A stretch of DNA of 47,719 nucleotides from JALYGK01 sp036259835 (lineage in GTDB: Bacteria > Actinomycetota > UBA4738). A program made the position numbers and the translations under genes. Below are positions 1-8,129 of the stretch, in pieces (the stretch's first letter is position 1; the number at the start of each line of letters is the position of its first letter). Under the pieces are notes generated by a model that saw only the letters and a program-made list of their open reading frames with translations, did no database searches and was not told the origin of the DNA. The stretch lies in NCBI GenBank assembly GCA_036259835.1, contig DATABA010000150.1, positions 1 through 47,719 on the forward strand, in the 5' to 3' direction.

Positions 1-114
1 GGAAGGAATACCTCCCAGAGAGAACGGTGTTCGGCGGCATGCACGGCCGACTCCGTGACGTCGGGGCGCAGTACAGGGCTGAACGCCGCTGACGAACGAA
101 ACGACTACGCCGGG
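1..114. other. left edge, no feature seen
   Basis: This edge segment lies downstream of the minus-strand MoaD-BNR gene. I see no convincing coding frame, hairpin with a U-tract or RNA gene in it. It could hold the terminator of that operon, but nothing in the bases shows this. Confidence 0.5.
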
Positions 115-1512
115 CTAAGAGGAGACGGCGACCGACACGACCGGCGGCAGCCGCTCGGCCACGGTGAACCACGTGGCCCCGCCATCGACCGAGCCGAACA
201 CCTCTCCGGACTCGGCGCCGAAGTAGAGGCCGAGTGGCGTCTTCCCATCTCCGGTAAAGGCCTGGCGAAGAATCGTCAGGTAGGCGTTCTCCTGCGGAAG
301 CCCTTCGGTGAGCGGCCACCACGTCTGACCGCGATCCCTGGTTTCGAACACCCTCACACGCCCCTCTGGCGTTACTCGGTCGAAATCCCCTCGGAGCGGA
401 ATGACGAACGCCCGGTCTGGATCGGCGGGATCGATCACCAGCGGGAAGCCGAAGTCCGACGGAAGCCCGCCTCCCGACCCGATGTCTTCCCACGTCTCGC
501 CCGCGTCATCCGAGCGGTAGACGCCACCGTGGAACTGGAGGTAAAGCGTGTTCGGCTCCAGCGGCATCCGCCTCACCTTGTGCACGCAGAGATCGGTCGC
601 GTCGGCCCGCGCCTCCTCGGGCACGTACCGAGGGACCAGCCCCCTCACGCCTTGGCGCCAGCTGCCGCCGCCGTCCTCCGAAAGCCAGACGCCCGCCGCG
701 GAAATTCCGATGGCGAGCCTGGAGGCGTCGCCCGGCCACGTGCAGATCGAATGGAGACACAGGCCACCGGCGCCGGGCTGCCAATCTTTCCTGCTCGGCT
801 GGTCCCACAGCGCGCGGTTGAGGTTCCACGACTTGCCGCCGTCCTCGCTCTTGAAGAGCGCCGCGGGGGCAACGCCGGCCCACAGCACGCCTTCTTCAAA
901 TCCCGGCTCGACGACCCATATCCGCTCGACGGCGGCCCCGGCGTCCTCCGGGAACGCCGGACCTGCGGCCTGCTCCCATTCGCCGAGTGGGTCCTCCGCG
1001 CGGTAAACGCGGGGACCGAACTGCCCGTGTGTGACAGACGCGAAGTATGTGTCGGTCCGGCGGTCCTTGATGGCGTACTCCACCACCTGACCGCTGAACT
1101 TTCGATGAACCTCTTCCGGAGGTCTCCCCCGTCTCCCACGGAGGATGAACAGGCCCTTTCGAGTTCCGATCAGGAGCTCGGTCGGTTCTTCCTCGGTGTC
1201 CGGTTCCAGCTCCTGCTCCAGGAGCTCGGTTTCGGGGCGGACAGCCGTGACGGCGCCTCCGGAAATGGACGGGAGAACGTGCATGTGGTCGTCGGGAGAG
1301 ACGCCGGCCTCTTCCCCGGCCCGTTCACCGTTCAAGAAGACCACGACGTGCTGACGGATTCGACGTCGCTCATCCAGAACCCACCCGGCCAGGCGCGGAT
1401 AGCTTCGCTCGAGGTCGGCAATCACCTCGCCGACCGTGGAGCCGTCGACGCGAACCTCCGCGGAGCCATCGGCGAGCTCGCGCAACGGCGAGGACAACTT
1501 CACCAGCGCCAT
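115..1512 (-). CDS. MoaD/ThiS-like domain fused to a BNR-repeat beta-propeller
   Basis: The 465-residue protein has two parts. Residues 1-86 look like a MoaD/ThiS beta-grasp domain and end in Ile-Ser-Gly-Gly at 83-86, where a free MoaD would end in its functional Gly-Gly. An acidic linker (about 87-110) leads to a propeller with five Asp-box (S-x-D-G-G-x-T/S-W-like) repeats: FKSEDGGKSW, WLSEDGGGSW, YRSDDAGETW, FETRDRGQTW and FGSVDGGATW. That propeller resembles sortilin/Ycf48/sialidase-fold proteins. There is no signal peptide, so it is probably cytoplasmic. MoaD-like proteins carry sulfur as a C-terminal thiocarboxylate, which the internal Gly-Gly could form only after cleavage. It is last in a minus-strand run behind a redoxin, 85 nt downstream of it. 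Start: the ATG begins the beta-grasp fold, but no good ribosome site precedes it. The fusion is clear; the function is unknown. Confidence 0.85.
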   Translation of the reverse strand: MALVKLSSPLRELADGSAEVRVDGSTVGEVIADLERSYPRLAGWVLDERRRIRQHVVVFLNGERAGEEAGVSPDDHMHVLPSISGGAVTAVRPETELLEQELEPDTEEEPTELLIGTRKGLFILRGRRGRPPEEVHRKFSGQVVEYAIKDRRTDTYFASVTHGQFGPRVYRAEDPLGEWEQAAGPAFPEDAGAAVERIWVVEPGFEEGVLWAGVAPAALFKSEDGGKSWNLNRALWDQPSRKDWQPGAGGLCLHSICTWPGDASRLAIGISAAGVWLSEDGGGSWRQGVRGLVPRYVPEEARADATDLCVHKVRRMPLEPNTLYLQFHGGVYRSDDAGETWEDIGSGGGLPSDFGFPLVIDPADPDRAFVIPLRGDFDRVTPEGRVRVFETRDRGQTWWPLTEGLPQENAYLTILRQAFTGDGKTPLGLYFGAESGEVFGSVDGGATWFTVAERLPPVVSVAVSS

Positions 1513-1597
1513 TGGGGCGGAAGTGTACCCGGACGGGACTGACGGCTTTTCGGACTACCCGGCGTGGCGCGCTGACCTAGCGCGCGTTCCGAGACCC

Positions 1598-2047
1598 TCA
1601 ACCAGGGCGAAAGGGGGGAAGCCCGTCGCCCGGGTCCGAGATCGGTCGGTACGGCTCGCCGGTCATGTCGGCGAGCCGCTTGGAGAGCCCGTTCATACTG
1701 TCCCGGTCCCAGGACTCGACGGTGTCGACGATGGTGTCGCCGTCGACGAGGAAGGTCGTCGGCACCACGCGAATTCCCCATTGATTCGAGATGTCGTAAG
1801 GCTCGCTGTCCGGTACAGACCGAAACGTCATGCCGAACTGACGAGCAAAGCTCAGGAGCTTCTCCTTCGGATCCTGTCCGACTCCGAGGATCCTTCCGGG
1901 ATAGGCGTCTTCAAAGGCCTGGACCTTCGGAGCCGCTGTCTGGCACGTTGGGCAGGTGACCTTGTAGAAGAAAAGGACTTTCGGGCCTGCGGACGGGTCG
2001 AACGAGGGGGACGTTGGGACTACCGACCCGGGTGCGAGCGGCTCCAT
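1598..2047 (-). CDS. TlpA/thioredoxin-like redoxin
   Basis: This is a 149-residue thioredoxin-fold protein with the redox motif CPTC in LFFYKVTCPTCQTAAPKV (Cys about 32 and 35) and the cis-proline loop VVPTTFLVDG. Such proteins reduce or oxidise disulfides or act as peroxidases. It lacks a signal peptide or membrane helix, so it is either cytoplasmic or starts further upstream than seen. It lies 58 nt downstream of the PQQ-like propeller gene and 85 nt upstream of the MoaD-BNR gene on the same strand, and probably shares a transcript with them. The partner is unknown; a thiol step linked to the MoaD-like domain is conceivable but is inference. Confidence 0.8.
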   Translation of the reverse strand: MEPLAPGSVVPTSPSFDPSAGPKVLFFYKVTCPTCQTAAPKVQAFEDAYPGRILGVGQDPKEKLLSFARQFGMTFRSVPDSEPYDISNQWGIRVVPTTFLVDGDTIVDTVESWDRDSMNGLSKRLADMTGEPYRPISDPGDGLPPFRPG

Positions 2048-2105
2048 TCCTCCAGTATGCGTGACGGCGTCACGACTTTCGCCCAGGACTCACCGCTCCG
2101 CGTCG

Positions 2106-3755
2106 CTACGACGCTTCGCCGATCCCGTACATCCCGCCGTCTCGAGTCCCCACCCAGATCATCCCTTTCCAGACGGCGGGGGTCGATTCGATGCATCCCG
2201 GCAGCTGCAGTTGCCAGAGCTCCTCCGGCGGCTTTCTGGGCTCCGAGATGTCGAAATTGCGCAACATGCCGCCGCAGTCCGCGATCAGGAGTTGGTTGTT
2301 CGTCGCCACTGGAGACATCCACGTCGCGGCGGGGATATCGACTCGATACAGGATCTTGCCGGTCGTTTGGTCGACTCCGAAAAGCCCGCCCTCGATCTCG
2401 GTGACGTACACCACACCGTCGTACAGCGCCGGAGTGGACAGGATGCCGCCTCCGGGCGCGGTGGAACCGACATGCGCCGACCAGACCAGGGGGCTCCGCT
2501 GATTGCGTGGGTCGAGTTTGACCAGGCTTCCCAACGAATCCGCCAGTCGGTTGACCCGTTTCAGGTTTCGCTCGGCGTGCCGGGCGACATAGAGATATCC
2601 CTGCCGATCGATCACGATGGACGCGTCGACGTTGTCGCCGACCCAGTAGCGAAAGACACGCCGGTACCGCGTCCCGCCCCCGAGGATGTCGCTGATGTCC
2701 CATCCCTGGACGAGGCCGCCCGAGTTGGCGAAGTAGGCGACGCCGTTTCGGAAGGCGACCGAGCTCTCGATGCTTACATCTCGGTCCTTGAGGTCACGGA
2801 ACAGTTGGCGGTCGTATCCGGGAACCCGCATCACGACACGCGGGTTTACCTCGACGTACCCGTAACGGTTGTAACGCCGGTTGAGGCGGATCACGTAGAA
2901 CCACGAATTCTCACCGCCTTCCAGCAGGTAGTCGCCGATCACCAGCGGAGCGGCGTCCCAGTCGTCGTTCCACACCGCGCGGGGAACGCTTCTATTCGCG
3001 TCCAGGGACCACAGCACGGTCGGATTGGCTCGATCGAGCGCGATCACTCGAAGGCGGTTGTCCCGCGATCCGGCGTAGTAGAGCGGGAAACCGTCGGGGT
3101 CGCTGGTTGCGGAGCCCTTCGCCAGATCTCCCGTCTTCAACGCGGGACGGACCGGCGCACCCGTTCGGCCGTTCAGGAAATGGTATTTGCCGTCGTACGC
3201 GCCAAAGCGAACCTCGATCGTCCCGTCGTCGTTCGGAATCACGTTGGGCTGTCCGGTCCATCCCGTTCCGCACCAGAGCTTCGTGGTCCCGAGGTTTTCC
3301 GAGCGCATGCACATCTTCCCCGCTTGCGGATAGCGCCACAGAATTTCCGGCTGCTTCGGGAGCGGCCCTTCGCCGTAGTAGGAACGCGTGGCGTTGCCCC
3401 GAAAAGTCGTGAGCCCTGGGAAGTCGCGGTTGACAGGTCCCTGTGGTCGCCACGGCCTCGTGGTGGGCTCGATTTCCGGTTGAGCCTCGGGAACCGAGGG
3501 AGCGATCGTGGGCTGGGGCCGAGCGTCCGGTTGTCCCTCGAACAACGATCCCATCGCGCCGGACCGCCACACCAGCAGCGCGCCGGTGAGGATCAGGAGG
3601 ATGGCCAACAGCCGGCCAAATCCCTGCGCCGGCGGATGGTGAACAGGCCGGCGTGAAGGGGGCCGTTGCGGGCGACGTTGGGGTCGGTGCTTCGGTGCGG
3701 GCTGGAGCCGCGTACTCAATCTGACGTGGAGGAACCGGCCATCGGTCGGCCGCAT
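2106..3755 (-). CDS. membrane-anchored PQQ-like beta-propeller protein
   Basis: The protein has 549 residues. A basic, proline-rich N-terminus (1-45) is followed by one membrane helix (about 47-66, GRLLAILLILTGALLVW), a Pro-rich linker and a large extracytoplasmic domain from about 105. That domain carries repeated propeller-blade patterns such as STPALYDGVVYVTEIEGG, SPVATNNQLLIADCGG and STPAVWKGMIWVGTRDGG, typical of PQQ-binding-like/YncE/BamB propellers. The usual quinoprotein-dehydrogenase catalytic Asp-Glu pattern was not recognised, so a structural or binding role is as likely as an enzyme. It lies 51 nt downstream of the VanY-type gene, which suggests an envelope cluster. The start ATG lacks a visible ribosome site. 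Confidence 0.75.
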   Translation of the reverse strand: MRPTDGRFLHVRLSTRLQPAPKHRPQRRPQRPPSRRPVHHPPAQGFGRLLAILLILTGALLVWRSGAMGSLFEGQPDARPQPTIAPSVPEAQPEIEPTTRPWRPQGPVNRDFPGLTTFRGNATRSYYGEGPLPKQPEILWRYPQAGKMCMRSENLGTTKLWCGTGWTGQPNVIPNDDGTIEVRFGAYDGKYHFLNGRTGAPVRPALKTGDLAKGSATSDPDGFPLYYAGSRDNRLRVIALDRANPTVLWSLDANRSVPRAVWNDDWDAAPLVIGDYLLEGGENSWFYVIRLNRRYNRYGYVEVNPRVVMRVPGYDRQLFRDLKDRDVSIESSVAFRNGVAYFANSGGLVQGWDISDILGGGTRYRRVFRYWVGDNVDASIVIDRQGYLYVARHAERNLKRVNRLADSLGSLVKLDPRNQRSPLVWSAHVGSTAPGGGILSTPALYDGVVYVTEIEGGLFGVDQTTGKILYRVDIPAATWMSPVATNNQLLIADCGGMLRNFDISEPRKPPEELWQLQLPGCIESTPAVWKGMIWVGTRDGGMYGIGEAS

Positions 3756-3806
3756 CGTACGGTACCGATCGGTCCGGACCGAGCATTTGAGAAAGGTTTT
3801 GGCCGT

Positions 3807-4622
3807 CTAGTTCGCGGTACCCAGCTGCTCGCGCCTCCAGAGATACTCGCGAGGCGTCATTCCGGAAGCGTGGATTCGCTGGGCCAGCGCGGGACCGAAA
3901 TACCTGAAGTGCCAGGGTTCGTAGCCGTAGCAGCTGACGGCCGACCGCCCGGCCGGGTAGCTCATGATGAAACCGAAGCGGTGCGCGTTCGCACCGATCC
4001 ACCGCCCCTCCGCTGAGCGAGCCCACGCCTCGGTCACGTCGGCGGCGCCTCTGCTTTTGAAGTCGACCGCCGTCCCCAACTGATGCTCCGAATGCCCCGG
4101 ACGTGCCGTTTTTTCCAGGGCTCGGGCGCGGCCAAGCGTCGCCTGCCGGCGGCGAAACAGGCCGTCCTGTTGCGCGTAGCTCCTGTAGGCGGCAGCGAGA
4201 TCCACAGGATTCCCGGCCGCTTCGGCGGCGGCCCGCAACGCCGCCAGGTCCTCGATGACCAGGGCGCGGACCAGGAAGGGACCGGAGAAGCCGGCGTGCT
4301 CCGCCGAGACCAGGTCAGGCGGCGAGTAGTCCCTCGGGAGGGCGTACGCCGTGTCGAGCAGGGTGGTTTTCCAGTCCGAATAATCCCGCCGCGGCGTTGC
4401 GATGTCGCGATATGCACACGCGGGTGGAGCGACGCCGGCGTTACGGGGCTGAAGGTCACCCGCGGCACTCTGTCGCACGAGCGTCCCGGTCCGCCCCTCC
4501 GGGCCGGACCACCGGAGTCCGATGACGGTGGCGAGCAGAACGCACAGTCCGCCCAGGAGGACTGGGAAGGGAATCGGAGGCGGGGTTCGTCGCGCGGACG
4601 GTTGCGTGACGGCTGTGGTCAT
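3807..4622 (-). CDS. VanY-type D-Ala-D-Ala carboxypeptidase (M15B)
   Basis: This is a 271-residue zinc peptidase of the VanY/DacY family, which trims the terminal D-Ala from peptidoglycan stem peptides. An N-terminal membrane anchor (about 18-40) places it outside the cell. The catalytic domain has the substrate-binding AAYRSYAQQ, the zinc motif SEHQLGTAVDF (His and Asp ligands) and the final EPWHFRYFG, which supplies the catalytic Glu and third zinc ligand His. All key residues are present. Upstream is the SCP2-hydrolase gene 56 nt away; downstream is the PQQ-like propeller. The family is certain, but the physiological role (wall remodelling versus resistance) is not shown by the sequence. 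Confidence 0.9.
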   Translation of the reverse strand: MTTAVTQPSARRTPPPIPFPVLLGGLCVLLATVIGLRWSGPEGRTGTLVRQSAAGDLQPRNAGVAPPACAYRDIATPRRDYSDWKTTLLDTAYALPRDYSPPDLVSAEHAGFSGPFLVRALVIEDLAALRAAAEAAGNPVDLAAAYRSYAQQDGLFRRRQATLGRARALEKTARPGHSEHQLGTAVDFKSRGAADVTEAWARSAEGRWIGANAHRFGFIMSYPAGRSAVSCYGYEPWHFRYFGPALAQRIHASGMTPREYLWRREQLGTAN

Positions 4623-4678
4623 GCTGGGTCCTGATGGTAAGCGAGCTTCGACCCCGTCCGCGGAGCCGAGTCAGTTGC

Positions 4679-5896
4679 TCAGAGAGAAGGTTTTCCGGCC
4701 GGCGCCGTCTCCAGGAACGTGAATACCTCTCGGAGGGTGTCCTCCGTTGCCTCGAACTGCGGCACGTGCCCGACGTTCGGCATGACGACCAACCGGCTCC
4801 GCGGTAGGTGCTCTGCGACGCGCACCCCAACGCGGGTCGGCACGATCCGGTCACTCGAACCGAGAACCACGAGGGTGGCGTGCTTGATTCGCCGAAGCGA
4901 CTGGAAAAACGGCTCGGGAGATTCGATAAGCACGTGTCGAAGGGAGGAGAAGAAGGCCATCCTTGCGATCGGGTCGCGGTACACCCGAATGAATTCGTTC
5001 GCAGCTGCCGAGTAGGCATCGGAGCTGAGCCGGTCAGGGTCGGCGAAGAGCCTTCGGAGAACCAGCTCCATCCAACGCTCCCGCAATGGAAATGGAATCG
5101 CCCCGACTTCGGTGGGAAACACCCTGGTGAACCCCATCAGGTAACGCCACCGCAGCCCGGGCGCCGACGGGGAGAGGAGCACGGACGAGGCGACTCGGCC
5201 AGGAGAGCGAAGCCCGAGCTCCAGCGCGATCCGGCCTCCCATGGAGTTCCCGATCAGTACCGCTTGCTCGACGCCCAGCGCGTCCAGCAGGTGCCGAACG
5301 ACCCGCGCATAGAACCTCGCCGAATAGTCGACCCGCGGCTTCCCGGACTCTCCGTGACCGGGGAGATCGGGGACGATCACCCGGTATCGCTCCGACAATG
5401 AGGCAACCAAGGGAAGCCACGTCACCTTCGATCCACCGAGACCGTGCAAGAGCACGATCGGAGATCCCGCTCCCGCGACGTACGTCGAGAGCGTGACGCC
5501 GTCGGCTTCGACCTCGATCTGGTCGAGGTCGGCGGCGGTCCATGGGCGGCTGTACGGGCGGAATAACGTCTGAAGCCGAACGGCCAGGTCGAGGTTTCCG
5601 GTCACCGTCACCTGTCGAGCACTGAAGGCGTCGCTACCGCGAAGGACGCCCTCATCGATGGCGAGCCATGTCGACGGGTCCATGGCGATCGTCGCGTGCG
5701 GTGCCTCGCCCAGCCCTTCTCTCACCACGCACTGGTGATCGGCGACGGTTACGGCAAACGCCTGAGGGCCGATGTGGAGCTCCCACTCGGCTGCCAGGCC
5801 GTTGACCGATTCCTTTCGGAACCGTCCTGGTAAGGATCGAACCCGTTCCCGGACCACCTGGGGAGTGTGGGCGGTACCCGGGCGCTTACTCGCCAC
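4679..5896 (-). CDS. SCP2-like domain fused to alpha/beta hydrolase
   Basis: I take the GTG at 5896 (another GTG lies two codons upstream), giving 405 residues. The frame stays open to an ATG at 6028, but that longer start would cover the predicted promoter of the divergent gene. Residues about 1-115 look like a sterol-carrier (SCP2/MDMPI-like) lipid-binding domain. The rest is an alpha/beta hydrolase with VLLHGLGG (oxyanion strand), GNSMGGRIAL (nucleophile Ser), GSSDRIVP (Asp) and NVGHVPQF (His). The likely substrate is a hydrophobic ester or thioester presented by the lipid-binding half, but the sequence does not define it. It heads the minus-strand group that runs down to the left edge. 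Confidence 0.85.
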   Translation of the reverse strand: MASKRPGTAHTPQVVRERVRSLPGRFRKESVNGLAAEWELHIGPQAFAVTVADHQCVVREGLGEAPHATIAMDPSTWLAIDEGVLRGSDAFSARQVTVTGNLDLAVRLQTLFRPYSRPWTAADLDQIEVEADGVTLSTYVAGAGSPIVLLHGLGGSKVTWLPLVASLSERYRVIVPDLPGHGESGKPRVDYSARFYARVVRHLLDALGVEQAVLIGNSMGGRIALELGLRSPGRVASSVLLSPSAPGLRWRYLMGFTRVFPTEVGAIPFPLRERWMELVLRRLFADPDRLSSDAYSAAANEFIRVYRDPIARMAFFSSLRHVLIESPEPFFQSLRRIKHATLVVLGSSDRIVPTRVGVRVAEHLPRSRLVVMPNVGHVPQFEATEDTLREVFTFLETAPAGKPSL

Positions 5897-5966
5897 GGCC
5901 ACAATCGTACCCTGTTGGGAGCGCCCTACGCTGGGGATTGGCGGGTCGTCCGCCCCATAATTGTCA

Positions 5967-5983
5967 GTACGGATACGTACGGA
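5967..5983. repeat. short direct repeat, possible operator
   Basis: GTACGGA occurs twice (5967-5973 and 5977-5983) with start positions 10 bp apart, so both copies face the same side of the helix. It lies just upstream of the predicted -35 element at 5990, where an activator could bind. No regulator is known. Confidence 0.3.
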
Positions 5984-5989
5984 GTCGTC

Positions 5990-6018
5990 TTGAGCTTCCC
6001 GTGGCGAGCGGGTAGGTT
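5990..6018 (+). promoter_or_regulatory. predicted sigma-70-type promoter for PAS-MBL pair
   Basis: TTGAGC (5990-5995) and TAGGTT (6013-6018) are separated by exactly 17 bp. This gives a predicted transcription start near 6025, about 35 nt before the ATG at 6061. The match to TTGACA/TANNNT is good for a GC-rich genome. It was found by eye and is not tested. Confidence 0.5.
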
Positions 6019-6060
6019 CGCCGACCACAGCTCTGGAAAATGGCGGGGGGTAAGGTGACC

Positions 6061-6486
6061 ATGATGAAGCAGAGGAACCTCGTCCTGATCTTGGCCCGCG
6101 ACCTTGCCGACAAGCTGGCGTCGGCGGTGTTCGTCGTCGACGAAGACGGTGCGCTCGTGTACTTCAATGAAGCCGCAGGAGAGATCCTCGGCAAGAGTTT
6201 CGCGGAAGTTGGGACCATGTCCATGGACGAATGGGCCAGAGCGTTTTGGCCCAAGGACCCCGAAGGACGCGAGTTACCGCCGGAGGAGGTGCCTCTCGCG
6301 GTCGCGCTCCGCGAGCACCGGCCGTCGCATCGTGAGATGCAAATCGAGGGCATGGATGGAAAGGTCCGAGGCATCTCGGTGACCGCACTTCCGCTCTTCG
6401 CTCGAAGGGACGAATTCGTTGGGGCCTGCGCCCTCTTCTGGGAAGACTCCGGGGTCGGGGGAACAACCGAAGGGGCGCAAGGGTGA
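6061..6486 (+). CDS. small PAS-domain protein
   Basis: This is a 141-residue protein that is essentially one PAS domain. Visible PAS hallmarks are LASAVFVVDEDGALVYFNEAAGEILG and a later ISVTALPLFARR strand pair. It has no kinase, GGDEF or HTH output domain. I start it at the ATG at 6061, preceded by AAGGTGA; an in-frame ATG at 6040 is possible. Its stop overlaps the GTG start of the following metallo-hydrolase by 4 nt, so the two are translationally coupled and the PAS domain may sense a ligand or redox state for that enzyme. No membrane helix is visible. Confidence 0.8.
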   Translation: MMKQRNLVLILARDLADKLASAVFVVDEDGALVYFNEAAGEILGKSFAEVGTMSMDEWARAFWPKDPEGRELPPEEVPLAVALREHRPSHREMQIEGMDGKVRGISVTALPLFARRDEFVGACALFWEDSGVGGTTEGAQG

Positions 6487-7328
6487 AGGCGAAGATCTGG
6501 GGCTGCCGCGGGTCACTCGCGGCGCCGGGGCCGGAGACCGTGCGCTACGGCGGGAACACCTCGTGCGTCGAAATCCGATTGAGCGACGACCACCTCGTGG
6601 TGATCGACGCCGGCACGGGGGCTCGAGCGCTCGGTGTGTCTTTGGCCAATGCCCAACCCGGGAGAATCGATGTTCTGCTCAGCCATCTTCACCTCGACCA
6701 CATCGAGGGTCTCGGCTTCTTCGGGCCGCTGTGGAATCCGAATTCGGAGATCCACATCTGGGGTCCGCCTTCGCCGTTGCATACGCTTCGCGAACGCCTG
6801 GCGAGCTACTTCTCACCCCCGCTGTTCCCCGTCCACATCGACGACATCCCCTCCAGGCTCTCGTTCCACGACGTGCCGGAGGAGGAATGGGAGTTGGGTC
6901 GGGCTCGCGTCCGGGCCGAACCGGTGAACCATCCCGGTCCGACCGTCGGATACCGCTTGGAGGAGAACGGGAAGTCACTCACGTACATCTCGGATCACGA
7001 GCCGGCGCTGGGGATCGACCTGTCCTCCGTCTCGCCCGAGTGGATCTCGGGCCACGCCCTCGCGTACGGCGCCGACGTCATGCTTCACGACGCTCAGTAC
7101 ACCGAGGATGAATACCCCTCGCGTGTCGGCTGGGGCCATTCCAGCATCGCTCACACCGTGCAGTTCGGCCTGATCGCAAAAGTCAGGCGCCTCCTCATGT
7201 TTCACCACGACCCGCTTCACACCGACGCGCAGTTGGAAGCGATGTTGGTACGGGCGAAGGAACTGTGGGGGCCCGAGAACAACGGGCTCGCGCTGGCATT
7301 CGAAGGGATGGAACTCGAGGTCGGCTAG
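6483..7328 (+). CDS. metallo-beta-lactamase-fold hydrolase (phosphodiesterase-like)
   Basis: The 281-residue protein opens with MKAKIWGCRGSLAAPG and has the dinuclear metal motif SHLHLDHIEG (HxHxDH). Further ligands are VNHPGPTVGYR (His), YISDHEP (Asp) and a late FHHDPLHTD (His). The opening strand and C-terminal FHHDP resemble the cyclic-nucleotide phosphodiesterase/RNase Z-like branch often annotated next to sensor domains. The substrate is probably a phosphodiester, but this is inference. The GTG start at 6483 overlaps the PAS gene stop (GTGA). It converges on the NadD-like gene with 66 nt between the stops, where I see no strong terminator hairpin. Confidence 0.85.
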   Translation: MKAKIWGCRGSLAAPGPETVRYGGNTSCVEIRLSDDHLVVIDAGTGARALGVSLANAQPGRIDVLLSHLHLDHIEGLGFFGPLWNPNSEIHIWGPPSPLHTLRERLASYFSPPLFPVHIDDIPSRLSFHDVPEEEWELGRARVRAEPVNHPGPTVGYRLEENGKSLTYISDHEPALGIDLSSVSPEWISGHALAYGADVMLHDAQYTEDEYPSRVGWGHSSIAHTVQFGLIAKVRRLLMFHHDPLHTDAQLEAMLVRAKELWGPENNGLALAFEGMELEVG

Positions 7329-7394
7329 GACTCACGGCGCTCGTCCGGCCGGAAAAGTGTCATACCCCCCTCTTAGGATGCGACGACGGCAGAC

Positions 7395-8129
7395 TCAATC
7401 GACCGAAGGAATCAATGGCCGTGCTTCAGGTACGACGACGTCGGCGACGTCTCGCCCGGCCGCGAGCAACGATCTAACCGACCGCGAAGAGATCGAGGCG
7501 ACGTTCGCAGGAACCTCCAAGCGGATAAACCGGTCGCGCCAGCGAACGTTTTCGGGTCGGCTCAGCGCCGTCGCGGTAAGCCCTTCTTCTCCAGCACGCT
7601 CGGCGTAGAGCATTTGTGCTTCGCCGAACAAGCTCTCGAGAGCACTGTCCCGGTCGTCGTACCACTTCGGATCGAGAAGCTGGAGGACCTTGTCGGAGCC
7701 AACGACGAGGAAGAGGCTCGCTGTGGGGAACCGCCCTCGCGCTGCTGCGACCTGGTGCGCAAGGAGACCATGCGAGCAAAGACCAACGGCGATCTTTGGA
7801 TGGCTTTCACAGAAGCCTGCAAGGACTTGGAGGCGGTCACCCTCCGTTAAGAGCGCCGGTGGAGCACTCCCTTCCTTGGGCAGCGTACGAGCGGAGTAGA
7901 CGAGCAGGACCAGGTCCACGAGGCGAGACGCCGCTTCAGCCATCGCCGCGTGCGCCACCGTCATGGGGTCGAACGAGCCCGAAAGCAACGCGACCGACGC
8001 GGGCGGCGTGGACGGTTCGCGAGTCAACAGAAGAGTAGGTTTCTCGGCAAGACGAAGCCGCTCGAGCTCTGACTCGAAATCCGGGAAAACCACCTCCTTA
8101 CGATGAGTGAGTGGACGATCCCTGGGCAA
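7395..8129 (-). CDS. NadD-like nucleotidyltransferase
   Basis: This 244-residue protein carries the cytidylyltransferase/NadD signatures GSFDPMTVAHAAM (GxFxPxxxxH) and ISSRSVR (ISSxxxR). NadD-type enzymes join a mononucleotide to ATP or CTP with loss of pyrophosphate, for example nicotinate mononucleotide to NaAD. An extra N-terminal stretch of about 40 residues precedes the core. The start is unclear: a TTG at 8129 gives the longest frame, while a perfect AAGGAGG (8093-8099) lies inside it and abuts a GTG at 8093 with no start codon at normal spacing. It is divergent from, and in the longest form overlaps by 19 nt, the eIF2B-like gene. The true substrate is not determined; it may be a NadD paralogue. 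Confidence 0.75.
   Translation of the reverse strand: MPRDRPLTHRKEVVFPDFESELERLRLAEKPTLLLTREPSTPPASVALLSGSFDPMTVAHAAMAEAASRLVDLVLLVYSARTLPKEGSAPPALLTEGDRLQVLAGFCESHPKIAVGLCSHGLLAHQVAAARGRFPTASLFLVVGSDKVLQLLDPKWYDDRDSALESLFGEAQMLYAERAGEEGLTATALSRPENVRWRDRFIRLEVPANVASISSRSVRSLLAAGRDVADVVVPEARPLIPSVD

Noticed and set aside
55..1542. Long open frame on the plus strand opposite the MoaD-BNR gene
   Set aside because: The translation is low-complexity and Arg/Pro-rich, with no domain; it is a GC-driven shadow of a clearly homologous minus-strand gene.
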